A stretch of 41,633 nt of DNA from an uncultured Clostridia bacterium (GTDB taxonomy: Bacteria; Bacillota; Clostridia; Christensenellales; UBA1242): assembly GCA_937907645.1 (NCBI GenBank), contig CALCWV010000033.1:1-41633 (forward strand), given 5' to 3'. Every line of letters starts with the position of its first letter. Positions within the stretch are counted from its first letter, which is position 1. Under the pieces are notes generated by a model. The model saw nothing but the letters and a program-made list of their open reading frames with translations, was not told the DNA's origin and did not search any database. Shown one piece after another: positions 14,604-23,623 of this stretch. The translations under genes were made by a program, and so were the position numbers.

Positions 14604-15305
14604 TTAATTTTTTAATAATTTTTCCAATTCCATGCACTTTTGCTTGTCCATTTCTGGCGTATCTCCGAGAGGATAGGAAAGACCAAGTTTTGCATATTTG
14701 TCCTTTGCCATTGAATGATAGGGAAGAAGCTCCACCCTTTCAACATTCTTTAGCTTTGAGATAAAGTTTTTAAGCTCTAAAACGTGCTTTTCGTCGTCGT
14801 TTATCCCCGGAACGATAACTTGTCTAATCCAAAGTTTTTTGTTCTTCTTTTGGCAGGTTTTTAGAAATTCGAGAGATATTTTCACTTTTTGTTTTGTAAT
14901 TTTAGTGTAAAGCTCAGGATTTACAGCTTTTATATCTAGGATAACGAGATCTGTATAGTCTAGAATTTCGTCATAGTTAAATCCAAAGCCAGATGTGTCA
15001 AGACAGGTGTTAATTCCTTCTTTTTTGCAGAGTTTTAGCGTTTCCAAAAGGAAATCTCTTTGCATGAGTGGTTCTCCGCCTGAAAATGTCACCCCGCCGT
15101 TGTCTTTATAATAACTTTTGTATCTCTTCAAGATATCAACAATCTGCTTTGGAGTGTACTGTTTTACCTTTTGCATAGAATCTTGCATTTCTGGGTTGTG
15201 ACAATAGAGACATCTTAGCGGGCAGCCCTGCAAAAACACGACCGTTCTAATCCCCGGCCCGTCCAAAAGTCCCATGGTCTGTATTTCTGCAACTTTTCCT
15301 TTCAT
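14604..15305 (-). CDS. pflA: Pyruvate formate-lyase-activating enzyme
   Basis: Radical SAM enzyme that places the glycyl radical on PflB using S-adenosylmethionine and a [4Fe-4S] cluster; 233 aa. The cluster motif is CPLRCLYC (Cys 28, 32, 35), preceded by the family start GLLDGPGIRTVVFLQGC and followed by TFSGGEP, DTSG and LDIKA. The ATG follows GGAGAAAT. It lies 15 bases after the pflB stop and is co-transcribed with it, the common pflB-pflA arrangement. Confidence 0.95.
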   Translation of the reverse strand: MKGKVAEIQTMGLLDGPGIRTVVFLQGCPLRCLYCHNPEMQDSMQKVKQYTPKQIVDILKRYKSYYKDNGGVTFSGGEPLMQRDFLLETLKLCKKEGINTCLDTSGFGFNYDEILDYTDLVILDIKAVNPELYTKITKQKVKISLEFLKTCQKKNKKLWIRQVIVPGINDDEKHVLELKNFISKLKNVERVELLPYHSMAKDKYAKLGLSYPLGDTPEMDKQKCMELEKLLKN

Positions 15306-15320
15306 TATTTCTCCGATTAT

Positions 15321-17558
15321 TTAGATTTTTTCATGGAATGTTCTGCTTATAACTTCCTCTTGATGAGCTCTACTTAGTCTGTTGAAATTTACAGCATATC
15401 CCGAAACTCTGATTGTTAAGTTTGGATATTTTCCTGGATTGTTCATAGCATCAATGAGAAGTTCTCTGTTTAGAACATTTACATTTAAGTGGTGTGCGCC
15501 TTGGTGGAAGTATCCGTCCAAGATGTTTACTAAATTCTCAGTTCTTTCTTTCTCGCTTCTTCCAAGAGCTGAAGGAACGATTGAGAATGTGTTTGAAATT
15601 CCGTCCTGACAAACATTGCAATATGGAATTTTTGCCACAGAGTTTAAGGAAGCTAGCGCTCCTGAGCTATCTCTTCCATGCATAGGATTTGCTCCCGGAG
15701 CAAAAGGAACTCCGCAAGCTCTTCCGTCAGGAGTTGCTCCCGTCTTTTTTCCATACATAACATTTGATGTTATTGTCAAAATTGAAAGAGTGTGTTTTGC
15801 ATCTCTATAAAGTTTGTTCTCGTGAAGATATTTATAGAACTCTTTGACAACTTCCACAGCTATCTTGTCAACTCTGTCGTCATCATTTCCATACTTAGGG
15901 AAATCTCCGTCAATTTCGAAGCCAGTTGCAATTCCTTTATCATTTCTGATAGGTTTAACTTTTGCATACTTAATAGCAGAAAGTGAGTCAACGGCAACAG
16001 ATAGTCCGGCAACTCCAAACGCCATAAGTCTTTCTGGCTCAGTGTCATGAAGCGCCATTTGTCCTCTCTCATATGCATATTTATCGTGCATATAGTGGAT
16101 TATGTTCATGGTATCAACATAAATTTTAGCGACTTTTCTCAGCATATTAAAGTAAGCTGTTTTAACTTCTTTGTAGCTAAGTAAATCTGATTTAATTGGC
16201 TCGCAGTCATTTATAACTTTTGCGCCAGTTTGCTCATCAATCCCACCATTAATCGCATAGAGCAGAGATTTTGCAAGATTGCATCTTGCTCCAAAGAATT
16301 GCATTTGCTTTCCAACTTTCATGGCTGAAACACAGCAGGCAATTGCATAGTCGTTACCATAAATTGGGCGCATAATATCGTCGTTCTCATATTGAATAGC
16401 GTCTGTCAAGATGGAAATTTTTGCGCAGTAGTTTTTAAAGTTTTTAGGCAAGTTTTCAGACCATAAAACTGTGAGGTTTGGCTCTGGACTTGAGCCGAGG
16501 TTAATAAGAGTGTGGAGCATTCTGAAAGAGTTCTTTGTGACTAAGCTCTTTTTGTCGTTAAGCATTCCCGCAATACTTTCTGTGACCCAAGTTGGATCGC
16601 CCGCGAAAATCTCGTCATATGCCGGCTCTCTTAAGTGTCTTACAAGTCTTAACTTAATTACAAATTGGTCGATGAGCTCCTGAGCTTCAAGCTCTGTTAA
16701 TTTTCCTTCTTTTAAATCCCTTTCGATGTAGATATCTAAGAAAGTTGATGTCCTTCCAAGGCTCATTGCAGCCCCGTTGTTTTCCTTAACAGCAGCAAGA
16801 TATCCAAAGTAAAGCCACTGAACGGCCTCTTTTGCATTTTGAGCAGGTTTAGAGATATCAAATCCATATCCTTTTGCCATGTCCTTTATAAGACCAAGAG
16901 CCTTAATCTGCTCGCTAAGTTCTTCCCTAGTGCGGATGTGCTTTTCTTCGCTGAAGTCCTCATAATTTAAAAGATCTTTCTTCTTTTCTTCAATAAGTCT
17001 ATCTATTCCATAGAGTGCAACTCTTCTGTAGTCCCCAATGATTCTTCCTCTGCCATAGGCGTCAGGAAGGCCAGTGAGAAGTCCATTTTTTCTTGCAGCA
17101 CGCATAACAGGAGTGTAGCAGTCATACACTCCGTCATTGTGAGTCTTTCTAAATTCCTTAAAATCGTTGAATCGCTTTTCGTCAAAAGATTTGTTATATG
17201 CTTTCAAAGCTTTTTCGACCATTCTATATCCGCCATAAGGATTTACAATTCTTTTTAGTGGCTTATCTGTTTGAAGCCCAAAAACAACTTCGTTTTTCTT
17301 ATCAATAAAACCTGGCTTAAAAGTGTTAATTCCTGAAAAATGTTCGAGGTCAACATCTAAGAGTCCTACAGCCATTTCCTTTTTGAGAAGTTTTGAGCAG
17401 ACAGCCCAAACTTTCTTAGTCTTATTTGAAATTCCTTCCAGGAAAGAGTCGTTTCCTTTATATTCTTTATAGTTAGCAGCGATAAAGTCTGCGACATTAA
17501 TATCGCTCTGCCAGTCTTGTCCTTTAAATCCTCTCCAAGGATTGTTTTGTTTATCCAT
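15321..17558 (-). CDS. pflB: Formate C-acetyltransferase (pyruvate formate-lyase)
   Basis: Oxygen-sensitive enzyme of mixed-acid fermentation: pyruvate + CoA to acetyl-CoA + formate. 745 aa, typical for the family. The catalytic Cys pair is Cys408-Cys409 ([19 protein letters not shown]), and the glycyl radical is Gly720 in RVSGYAV. The PFL signature near [10 protein letters not shown] and the [21 protein letters not shown] block are present. The start at 17558 ([11 protein letters not shown]) is chosen for its CGGAGGA site; the longer frame overlaps the promoter. It shows that the organism can ferment pyruvate anaerobically. Confidence 0.97.
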   Translation of the reverse strand: MDKQNNPWRGFKGQDWQSDINVADFIAANYKEYKGNDSFLEGISNKTKKVWAVCSKLLKKEMAVGLLDVDLEHFSGINTFKPGFIDKKNEVVFGLQTDKPLKRIVNPYGGYRMVEKALKAYNKSFDEKRFNDFKEFRKTHNDGVYDCYTPVMRAARKNGLLTGLPDAYGRGRIIGDYRRVALYGIDRLIEEKKKDLLNYEDFSEEKHIRTREELSEQIKALGLIKDMAKGYGFDISKPAQNAKEAVQWLYFGYLAAVKENNGAAMSLGRTSTFLDIYIERDLKEGKLTELEAQELIDQFVIKLRLVRHLREPAYDEIFAGDPTWVTESIAGMLNDKKSLVTKNSFRMLHTLINLGSSPEPNLTVLWSENLPKNFKNYCAKISILTDAIQYENDDIMRPIYGNDYAIACCVSAMKVGKQMQFFGARCNLAKSLLYAINGGIDEQTGAKVINDCEPIKSDLLSYKEVKTAYFNMLRKVAKIYVDTMNIIHYMHDKYAYERGQMALHDTEPERLMAFGVAGLSVAVDSLSAIKYAKVKPIRNDKGIATGFEIDGDFPKYGNDDDRVDKIAVEVVKEFYKYLHENKLYRDAKHTLSILTITSNVMYGKKTGATPDGRACGVPFAPGANPMHGRDSSGALASLNSVAKIPYCNVCQDGISNTFSIVPSALGRSEKERTENLVNILDGYFHQGAHHLNVNVLNRELLIDAMNNPGKYPNLTIRVSGYAVNFNRLSRAHQEEVISRTFHEKI

Positions 17559-17583
17559 TGTTTCCTCCGTTATACTAGATAAA

Positions 17584-17612
17584 ATTCTACATTTTATAGG
17601 AATTTTTGTCAA
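17584..17612 (-). promoter_or_regulatory. pfl operon promoter
   Basis: Minus strand perfect TTGACA (17607-17612), 17-base spacer, TAGAAT (17584-17589). Confidence 0.75.
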
Positions 17613-17617
17613 CAAAA

Positions 17618-17659
17618 AACAACAACAATTATAATAAATATTTACAATATGTTGTTGTT
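17618..17659. promoter_or_regulatory. Inverted repeat just upstream of the pfl promoter
   Basis: Perfect 10-bp arms AACAACAACA / TGTTGTTGTT around a 22-base A/T-rich centre, ending 6 bases from the -35 element. On the minus strand a T-run follows, so it may instead be the terminator of the gene ending at 17743. A second hairpin ATTGAT-TTTAGC-ATCAAT lies near 17683-17700. Confidence 0.5.
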
Positions 17660-17742
17660 TGATTTATTAAATGATACAATATATTGATTTTAGCATCAAT
17701 ATCACATTCATATTATTTTTCAAAATTTTTCTTTTATTCTTA

Positions 17743-18129
17743 TTATGCTTGCAACATTGGAACAGTAATCATTGGTCCGATCGCTGAGTTAACTGTTAAG
17801 TTAGCAATGATTGTAGCAATTTGAGCTGTGAGCATTCTTGCAACAGGGCTCTTCTTAAAGTATTCCTTAGAGTCTGCAAGATCATCATATTCTTTTCTGT
17901 TAACTAAAACTTCAGCGCTCATTTCAACAAAGATTTTGAAGATGCATTCTGGGTTTGAAGCAACTGTTCTTGCAACTGAAACTTTAACAACGTCTTCACT
18001 GATTTCTGTAACAGTGAGATCATCTCCAATTCTTAAATTTACTGTAGCACCTTTATCTGGTGTAGCCAATCTTTCAAATTCAGCTCTTTCAAGCATAGGC
18101 TTAACATTCATATTCTTAATAACGTCCAT
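17743..18129 (-). CDS. Hypothetical protein, 128 aa
   Basis: Family not firmly recognised. The order of predicted beta-strands (VNLRIGDDLTVTEISEDVVKVSVARTV; CIFKIFVEMSAEVLV) followed by a hydrophobic helix (LTAQIATIIANLTVNSAIGP) and a short MITVPML end recalls SecB or DUF1149-like chaperones, but the similarity is weak and only by eye. No signal peptide is present. The ATG follows AGGAGAG. It has its own promoter, which overlaps the end of the acetyltransferase gene. Confidence 0.75.
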   Translation of the reverse strand: MDVIKNMNVKPMLERAEFERLATPDKGATVNLRIGDDLTVTEISEDVVKVSVARTVASNPECIFKIFVEMSAEVLVNRKEYDDLADSKEYFKKSPVARMLTAQIATIIANLTVNSAIGPMITVPMLQA

Positions 18130-18179
18130 TTTTCTCTCCTTAATATTTTTTGCCCAAAGACTTATCTCTAAACATGGTT

Positions 18180-18208
18180 ATTATAGCATTTTTTGACCTT
18201 ATTATCAA
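18180..18208 (-). promoter_or_regulatory. Promoter of the 128-aa hypothetical gene
   Basis: Minus strand TTGATA (18203-18208), 17-base spacer, perfect TATAAT (18180-18185). The -35 element overlaps the stop codon of the gene before it. Confidence 0.7.
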
Positions 18209-18843
18209 GCAAAAGAGTTACTTTTTAAGTAAATTTTTTCATAGACATAGCTAGCTTCGATTGAATCGCCTAAATCCATGAAATATTTTTTGTACTGTTG
18301 AACAGGCTCGTCCAAAACGTCAAATTTAATGACAAACTTGCCGTCTTTTTCATATTCTTCAACAAAGTCCATTCTGTTAAGTTTGTGATGCTTAACATTC
18401 TTCGCAGCTTCTTCGCTTGGACATGTTACATACAAGTATGGAGTAAATCCAGATTTCATGAAGAAGAAGTTTGAACCTTCATATTCGTTAATCTTTGCAA
18501 CTGTGTATCCTGCTTTTCTCAAAACGTACTCCATGCTTCTCATAAGTGTTCCACCAACACCGCTCTTGAGATACTGCTTTCTAACGACAATGCATTGAAT
18601 ATATACATCGTGGCTGTTCTTATCTTTATCTTGGGCCGCAATAAAGCCAATTAAAAGACCTCTCTTTTCAGCTTTTAGTTGCAATTTTTGCTTATTCTCA
18701 ATCTGTTCCATCATTCCACTGTAAGTGTCGGCAAGTGGGAAGGGAACCTGATAACTTTCTCTGCTCTCTTCTGTAAATCGGTCTGTCAAGAATTTATACA
18801 CTCTCTTGACATCATCCAAAGTCTGAATAGGTGTAATTCTCAT
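18205..18843 (-). CDS. GNAT family N-acetyltransferase
   Basis: 212 aa. The acetyl-CoA binding motif A is visible as CIVVRKQYLKSGVGGTLM (V-x-x-x-x-x-x-x-G-V-G), followed by the YVLRKAGYTVAKI helix and strand and then NFFFMKSGFTPY, the usual motif B. The C-terminal ~70 residues are an extension with no clear match. The substrate is unknown. The ATG follows AAGGAGC. It is a single-gene unit. Confidence 0.82.
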   Translation of the reverse strand: MRITPIQTLDDVKRVYKFLTDRFTEESRESYQVPFPLADTYSGMMEQIENKQKLQLKAEKRGLLIGFIAAQDKDKNSHDVYIQCIVVRKQYLKSGVGGTLMRSMEYVLRKAGYTVAKINEYEGSNFFFMKSGFTPYLYVTCPSEEAAKNVKHHKLNRMDFVEEYEKDGKFVIKFDVLDEPVQQYKKYFMDLGDSIEASYVYEKIYLKSNSFA

Positions 18844-18861
18844 AAAAATGCTCCTTAACTT

Positions 18862-18890
18862 ATTTTAACACATTTCTTTTTATTTTCCAA
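18862..18890 (-). promoter_or_regulatory. Probable promoter of the GNAT gene
   Basis: Minus strand TTGGAA (18885-18890), 17-base spacer, TAAAAT (18862-18867). Confidence 0.5.
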
Positions 18891-18943
18891 CAAAATTTAG
18901 GGAGGAATCATATCAAATCTTATATATACAAATAGTAAAATGC

Positions 18944-18972
18944 TTGTTTTTTTCGGGGATATATGCTAAAAT
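18944..18972 (+). promoter_or_regulatory. glnS promoter
   Basis: TTGTTT (18944-18949), 17-base spacer, TAAAAT (18967-18972). It rules out the longer reading frame that begins inside it. Confidence 0.65.
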
Positions 18973-18994
18973 TACAAGCATAGAGGAGAATACA

Positions 18995-20650
18995 ATGAAT
19001 ATAGAACCATCAAACTTTATCGAGAACATTATTGTCAGTGACCTAGAAGAAGGAAGATGCGACCACGTTCAAACAAGACATCCGCCTGAGCCAAGTGGAT
19101 ATCTTCACATCGGACACGTGAGAAATATTGTGCTAAATTATGGCACTGCAGAAAAGTTCGGAGGAGTTTGTAACTTAAGATATGACGACACAAATCCAGT
19201 GAAAGAAAAACAGGAGTTTGTGGACGCTTTGCAAGAAGATGTTTTGTGGCTTGGATACAAGTGGGCTCACATTTATTATGCAACAGACTATTTCCAACAA
19301 AACTATGAGATTGCTTTAAAACTTATTAAAGAAGGTAAGGCATATGTTTGCGATCTCTCTCCAGAAGAGCTTTCTGCTACAAGAGGAACATTGACTGAGC
19401 CGGGAACAAACAGCCCATATAGAAACAGAAGCGTTGAAGAAAACCTTGAACTTTTTGAAAGAATGAAAAACGGGGAGTTCCCAATGGGAGCACGTTGCCT
19501 TAGAGCTAAGATAGATATGGCAAGCCCTAATATCAACATGCGTGACCCTGTAATTTACAAGATTCAATACATGGAGCACCAAAGAATTGGAAGAAAGTGG
19601 AATATCTATCCAACATATGACTTCTCACATCCTTTGGATGATGCTTTGGAAGGCGTTAGCCATTCTATCTGCGGATTGGAATTTGAGGACCACAGACCAC
19701 TTTACAACTGGGTTGTTGAAAACAGTGGACTCAAGAACAGACCAAGACAGGTTGAATATTCAAACCTTCTTATCAAAAATGCTGTTTCAGGAAAGAGAAA
19801 CATTAAAAAGCTCATTGAAGACGGGATTGTAGAAGGTTGGGATGACCCAAGACTTTATACACTTAGAGGATTAAGAAGAAGAGGTGTTTTGCCACAAAGC
19901 TTAATTGAATTTGTCAAAGGCGCAGGCTTCTCAAAGAGTACAACAATCGCCGAGAGAAGTAACTTAGAATTCTATATCAGAAACACACTCAATGAAGTTT
20001 CAAAACGTGTTATGGCAGTTATCGATCCTATAAAACTTGTTATCACCAACTATGATAAGGTAGAAGAGAATATCCTTTTGGAAGATTATCCACAAAGGGA
20101 AGACACAACATATAGGACATATAAGTTTGGAAAGGAACTTCTCATTGAAAGGGGAGATTTTGAAGTTAATCCACCACCAAAATATCACAGATTATTTGTT
20201 GGCAACAATGTAAGATTGAAAGGAGCATACGTAGTTAAGTGTACGGGATATGACCTAAACGAAGATGGTAGCGTGAAGACTGTATATGCAGAATATGACC
20301 CAACGACAAAGTCCGGCGAAGGCTGCGAAGTGAAAGTTAAGGGAACAATCCACTGGCTTAACGAAAAATATGCAACAAAGTGTGAAGTTAGACATTTTGA
20401 GAATCTTCTTGACGAAGAAGACGAAGGATCAACAAGCGAAAGAGCTGTTAGAGATGAATACAAAATCAATCCAAACTCAAAACAAGTTTTGACAAACTGC
20501 TATGTTGAATCAGACGTTGAATTTAATCACGACGATAGATATCAGTTCATGAGAAATGGATACTATTGTTTGGATAAGGACACAACTGATGGGCACTTAG
20601 TGTTCAATAGAACAGTTGGACTTAAGGACACAAAACTTAAGAAAATTTAA
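18995..20650 (+). CDS. glnS: Glutamine--tRNA ligase
   Basis: Class I synthetase charging tRNA-Gln directly; 551 aa. The HIGH motif is in PPEPSGYLHIGH (residues 31-41). FGGVCNLRYDDTNPVKE and YPTYDFSHPLDDALEGVSHS are GlnRS-specific. The KMSKS-type loop reads AVSGKRNIKKL instead of the usual VMSKRKL. The C-terminal beta-barrel anticodon domain includes HYK-like segments and YFCLD-like YYCLDKD. The start follows GAGGAGAA. Many Firmicutes lack GlnRS and use GatCAB, so its presence is informative about lineage. It is a single-gene unit with a terminator. Confidence 0.96.
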   Translation: MNIEPSNFIENIIVSDLEEGRCDHVQTRHPPEPSGYLHIGHVRNIVLNYGTAEKFGGVCNLRYDDTNPVKEKQEFVDALQEDVLWLGYKWAHIYYATDYFQQNYEIALKLIKEGKAYVCDLSPEELSATRGTLTEPGTNSPYRNRSVEENLELFERMKNGEFPMGARCLRAKIDMASPNINMRDPVIYKIQYMEHQRIGRKWNIYPTYDFSHPLDDALEGVSHSICGLEFEDHRPLYNWVVENSGLKNRPRQVEYSNLLIKNAVSGKRNIKKLIEDGIVEGWDDPRLYTLRGLRRRGVLPQSLIEFVKGAGFSKSTTIAERSNLEFYIRNTLNEVSKRVMAVIDPIKLVITNYDKVEENILLEDYPQREDTTYRTYKFGKELLIERGDFEVNPPPKYHRLFVGNNVRLKGAYVVKCTGYDLNEDGSVKTVYAEYDPTTKSGEGCEVKVKGTIHWLNEKYATKCEVRHFENLLDEEDEGSTSERAVRDEYKINPNSKQVLTNCYVESDVEFNHDDRYQFMRNGYYCLDKDTTDGHLVFNRTVGLKDTKLKKI

Positions 20651-20660
20651 TAAAAAAAAT

Positions 20661-20710
20661 ACATCGCAAAAATCAAAAATGAAGCATATTCTTGAATTTG
20701 CGATGTTTTT
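20661..20710 (+). terminator. glnS terminator
   Basis: ACATCGCAAA (20661-20670) pairs with TTTGCGATGT (20697-20706), followed by T-run. The loop is long (26 bases). Confidence 0.65.
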
Positions 20711-20712
20711 AA

Positions 20713-20750
20713 TAAAAAAATATGGATTTTTAACATTTTCCATATTTTTT
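20713..20750. terminator. Second, bidirectional terminator
   Basis: AAATATGGA / TCCATATTT with A-run and T-run on the outside; it serves the convergent minus-strand gene. Confidence 0.65.
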
Positions 20751-20760
20751 TAAGTTGTTT

Positions 20761-21402
20761 TTATTCTTTATTATTTGATTCTTTTTCTTCAATCACGTTT
20801 TCAGAAGCTTGATCTTTTACTTCTTCAACTTTAATTTCTTTTTCAGGTGTTTCAGTTTTTGGCTCTTCCACTTTCACTTCTTCCACCTTTTTTTCCTTTC
20901 TTTTGAAACCTTTAACTTTTTCGGCATATGAATACTCAAGAAGTGCTCTTACTTTTTCTGAAGAACCAGATGAGAAGCTTGAATTGTCAACTAAAAGTGC
21001 GCTTGTTTTGTTGATGTAGAGATAGATGTATTTCTTTGTGAAAACGATCTTATCTAACTTTGAGTAGAAGAGTTCAGAAGTTTCCCTTCCATATGCACTA
21101 GTTCCGTCAAGTTTAATTGAGTCTGTTTGGAAGGTGTATTCAATTGTAACTGGAACAAAAGTTTTATTTTGCTTTATAAAAACTAGTTCAAGGATTCCGA
21201 TATATAGCGGATAAGCTAGGCATCCAATCACTAAGAAAGGAATGCTGTTTAAAACTAATTTTCCGTCAACTACTCTGAATGAAACTACGATAAGAGCCAA
21301 AGCGCAGATTATAATAACCCAAGACCTTTTAAATATTTCTTTGTTTTGAAAAGCGAACAACATTTTCTTTGTTAGCGTCGTTTTATTTTTTGCGATTTCC
21401 AT
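20761..21402 (-). CDS. YcxB-like membrane protein
   Basis: 213 aa. It has two membrane helices (roughly residues 31-49 and 55-76), then a pleckstrin-homology-like domain of the YcxB type (YTFQTDSIKLD, LFYSKLDKIVFTKKYIYLYIN), and a C-terminal tail of Lys/Glu/Val repeats (KVEEVKVEEPKTE ... IKVEEVKD) that is likely disordered. Function is unknown. The start at 21402 is set by AAAAAGGAG and the promoter; the upstream frame runs into the promoter and the divergent gene. Confidence 0.72.
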   Translation of the reverse strand: MEIAKNKTTLTKKMLFAFQNKEIFKRSWVIIICALALIVVSFRVVDGKLVLNSIPFLVIGCLAYPLYIGILELVFIKQNKTFVPVTIEYTFQTDSIKLDGTSAYGRETSELFYSKLDKIVFTKKYIYLYINKTSALLVDNSSFSSGSSEKVRALLEYSYAEKVKGFKRKEKKVEEVKVEEPKTETPEKEIKVEEVKDQASENVIEEKESNNKE

Positions 21403-21424
21403 TTTTTTCTCCTTTTTCCCTTTC

Positions 21425-21453
21425 ATTATAAAAAAAAGGGCGAATAAAGTCAA
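21425..21453 (-). promoter_or_regulatory. Promoter of the YcxB-like gene
   Basis: Minus strand TTGACT (21448-21453), 17-base spacer, perfect TATAAT (21425-21430). Confidence 0.75.
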
Positions 21454-21506
21454 TGTTTTAACACAACAAAACTTCGTGACATAAAAGATATTGTTTAGGG
21501 GGACAT

Positions 21507-22133
21507 ATGAAGAAAGGAAGAAATTGTAAAATTTCAAAAAAAAGTGTAATTGAAAATAGCGTTGTCATAGGCGACAATGTAAAAATATATGACGATGTTT
21601 ACATACTTGGGAAAAGCGTGATAAAAAATGGCGCAATAATCTATCCTAGCAGTGAAATAACCGATTCAGAAATTGGGGAAGATAGCATAATAAAACACAG
21701 TGTAATTTCTGATTCAATAATTGGAAAAAACAATCATATTGGCCCTTTTTCACATATTAGACCTAATTCAGAAACAGGAAAAAATGTAAAAATTGGCTCA
21801 TTTGTTGAGATAAAAAATAGCTATTTAGATGAAGGTGTCAAAGCGAATCATTTGGCTTATGTTGGCGATAGTTATATTGGCAAAAAAGTGAATATTGGAT
21901 GCGGAGTTGTATTTGTTAATTATAATGGAAAGATTAAACAGCGAAGTTATGTCGATGATGAAGCGTTTATCGGCAGTAATTGTAATATTATTGCCCCAGT
22001 AAAAATCGGAAAAAAAGCGTACATTTGTGCGGGAACAACCATTGATAAGGATGTCAAAGATGGAGCATTTGTGATAGGTAGAGTTAGACAGGAAGTTAAA
22101 GAAAATTTGTCGAAAAAATATTTGGATAAGTAG
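21507..22133 (+). CDS. Stand-alone GlmU-type acetyltransferase domain (left-handed beta-helix)
   Basis: 208 aa made almost entirely of hexapeptide repeats ([IV]-G-x-x-x-x). It matches the C-terminal half of GlmU: GPFSHIRPNSETG, KIGSFVEIKNSYLDEGVKANHLAYVGD with the catalytic His115, NIGCGVVFVNYNG, and FIGSNCNIIAPVKIG. GlmU acetylates glucosamine-1-phosphate and then uridylylates it. The N-terminal uridylyltransferase half is absent here and there is no room for it upstream, so a separate enzyme would have to supply that step, or the substrate differs. The ATG follows GGGGGA. The downstream glycosyltransferase has its own promoter but the same direction. Confidence 0.85.
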   Translation: MKKGRNCKISKKSVIENSVVIGDNVKIYDDVYILGKSVIKNGAIIYPSSEITDSEIGEDSIIKHSVISDSIIGKNNHIGPFSHIRPNSETGKNVKIGSFVEIKNSYLDEGVKANHLAYVGDSYIGKKVNIGCGVVFVNYNGKIKQRSYVDDEAFIGSNCNIIAPVKIGKKAYICAGTTIDKDVKDGAFVIGRVRQEVKENLSKKYLDK

Positions 22134-22151
22134 GAAAAGAATATTTTTCTC

Positions 22152-22180
22152 TTGATTTTACATAATAAAAATGATAAAAT
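22152..22180 (+). promoter_or_regulatory. Glycosyltransferase gene promoter
   Basis: TTGATT (22152-22157), 17-base spacer, TAAAAT (22175-22180), 20 bases before the chosen start. Confidence 0.65.
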
Positions 22181-22199
22181 GCGATCAAAGGAAATAAAA

Positions 22200-23501
22200 A
22201 TGTATTCATATATATTTAACATTGGAAATATCGTTTTTTACATCATGTTAGGTGTTTGTTTTTTGCTTTTATTGCAAAAAATTGTTTATCATATTATTGG
22301 ACTTTTCCCATCACAAAAATTTCCAGATGCCAAAAAAGATCATAAATTTGTAATTCTAATCCCTGCAAGAAATGAAAGCAAGGTGATAGAAGATTTATTA
22401 ATTTCAATAAAAGATCAAGACTATAATCCTGATTTATTAAAAACTTATGTAATTGTTGAGAGTGAAAAAGATCCAACTTGTGAAATTGCAAAAAAATACA
22501 AGAACACTGAAATCTTTGTTAGAAAGCGTTTAGACCTAAAGGGTAAGGGATATGCTCTTGATGAAGCAATACAGTATATTTTTAAGAAAAAAGAAGAATA
22601 TGATGCACTTTTTGTGTTTGATGCTGACAATGTTTTAACAAAAAATTACATCAAAGAGATGAACAAGACATATGACCTTGGTTATGAGATAGCACTTGGA
22701 TATAGAAATAGTAAAAATTGGAATGGTGGCTGGGTCGCAAGTTGCAGCGCTCTCACATTCTCAATGGTGAACACATTTCACAATAAATGCAGATCCAGAT
22801 TTAATCAAAATGTTATTTTAAGCGGAACAGGCTTCTACATCGATTTTAAAATCATTAAAAAAATTGGCGGATGGAAATTCTATGCGCTAACTGAGGACTA
22901 TGAACTTTCGATGTTTTCAACAGTGAATGATTTGAAATCGACTTACAACGAATATGCGGAATTCTATGATGAGCAGCCAACAAAATTAAAAGTTTCTTGG
23001 AATCAGAGAATGCGCTGGGTCAAGGGATATGGACAGGTTGACAAAAAGTATAAAAAGCAGCTTCTTAAAGGATTCCTTTTTGACAAAAAAAACAAGATTA
23101 GCAAGCTTGAATACACGATGAGCATTCTTCCAGTTATGAGTTTAATTCTAACTGCAGTGGGATATAGCCTCTTCACTCTGATAATGGGAATTATTGGATC
23201 AATTAACCATGAGCCTATGAGAATAAGTGTGTATATTGCGTTTGCAGCTGCAACCTTCTCAATATATTTGTTCCTAGCTCTCTATGGAATGTTTATGCTT
23301 ATTGCCGAGAGAAAACATATCAACATCACATTCAAAAACGCACTTGTCTGCTGCCTTATGATGCCAATTTATATGGGGTCATACATTCCTATCTATTTCT
23401 CAGCAGTTACAAAAAAGGAAGTTGAGTGGGTGCCAATTGACCATAATGTAAAAATGAACGTTGAGAGCGACAAACAACAGGTTGTTGAAGAGGTTGAGTG
23501 A
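22200..23501 (+). CDS. Glycosyltransferase family 2, membrane-bound and processive type
   Basis: 433 aa. One N-terminal membrane helix (residues ~8-30) is followed by a GT-A catalytic domain. It carries IPARNES (52-60), the DXD motif DAD (141-143), the acceptor-side TED (231-233) and QRMRW (269-273), the Q-x-x-R-W hallmark of processive enzymes such as cellulose and poly-GlcNAc synthases. Three C-terminal membrane helices (about 307-333, 342-368, 380-402) follow. It likely polymerises or transfers sugars at the membrane from a nucleotide sugar. The product is unknown. The start at 22200 follows AAAGGAA. Confidence 0.87.
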   Translation: MYSYIFNIGNIVFYIMLGVCFLLLLQKIVYHIIGLFPSQKFPDAKKDHKFVILIPARNESKVIEDLLISIKDQDYNPDLLKTYVIVESEKDPTCEIAKKYKNTEIFVRKRLDLKGKGYALDEAIQYIFKKKEEYDALFVFDADNVLTKNYIKEMNKTYDLGYEIALGYRNSKNWNGGWVASCSALTFSMVNTFHNKCRSRFNQNVILSGTGFYIDFKIIKKIGGWKFYALTEDYELSMFSTVNDLKSTYNEYAEFYDEQPTKLKVSWNQRMRWVKGYGQVDKKYKKQLLKGFLFDKKNKISKLEYTMSILPVMSLILTAVGYSLFTLIMGIIGSINHEPMRISVYIAFAAATFSIYLFLALYGMFMLIAERKHINITFKNALVCCLMMPIYMGSYIPIYFSAVTKKEVEWVPIDHNVKMNVESDKQQVVEEVE

Positions 23502-23586
23502 CAAATTTAAAGTTTGTCATAATAAAAAGATTTTATTAGAAACTGAAACAGTTTAAAGTAAAAAATAAGGTGAAAAAAAAGAATAA

Positions 23587-23612
23587 AAAAACTGCGATTT
23601 CGCAGTTTTTTT
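23587..23612. terminator. Bidirectional terminator
   Basis: AAACTGCGA-TTT-CGCAGTTT with A- and T-runs on the two sides, between convergent genes. Confidence 0.8.
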
Positions 23613-23623
23613 GTTTTGAATAA

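Noticed and set aside
17559..17615. Longer pflB start
   Set aside because: It would place codons over the promoter -10 element.
19035..19582. Open frames opposite glnS, and similar frames opposite other long genes
   Set aside because: They are antisense to clearly conserved proteins and lack ribosome sites and protein-like composition.
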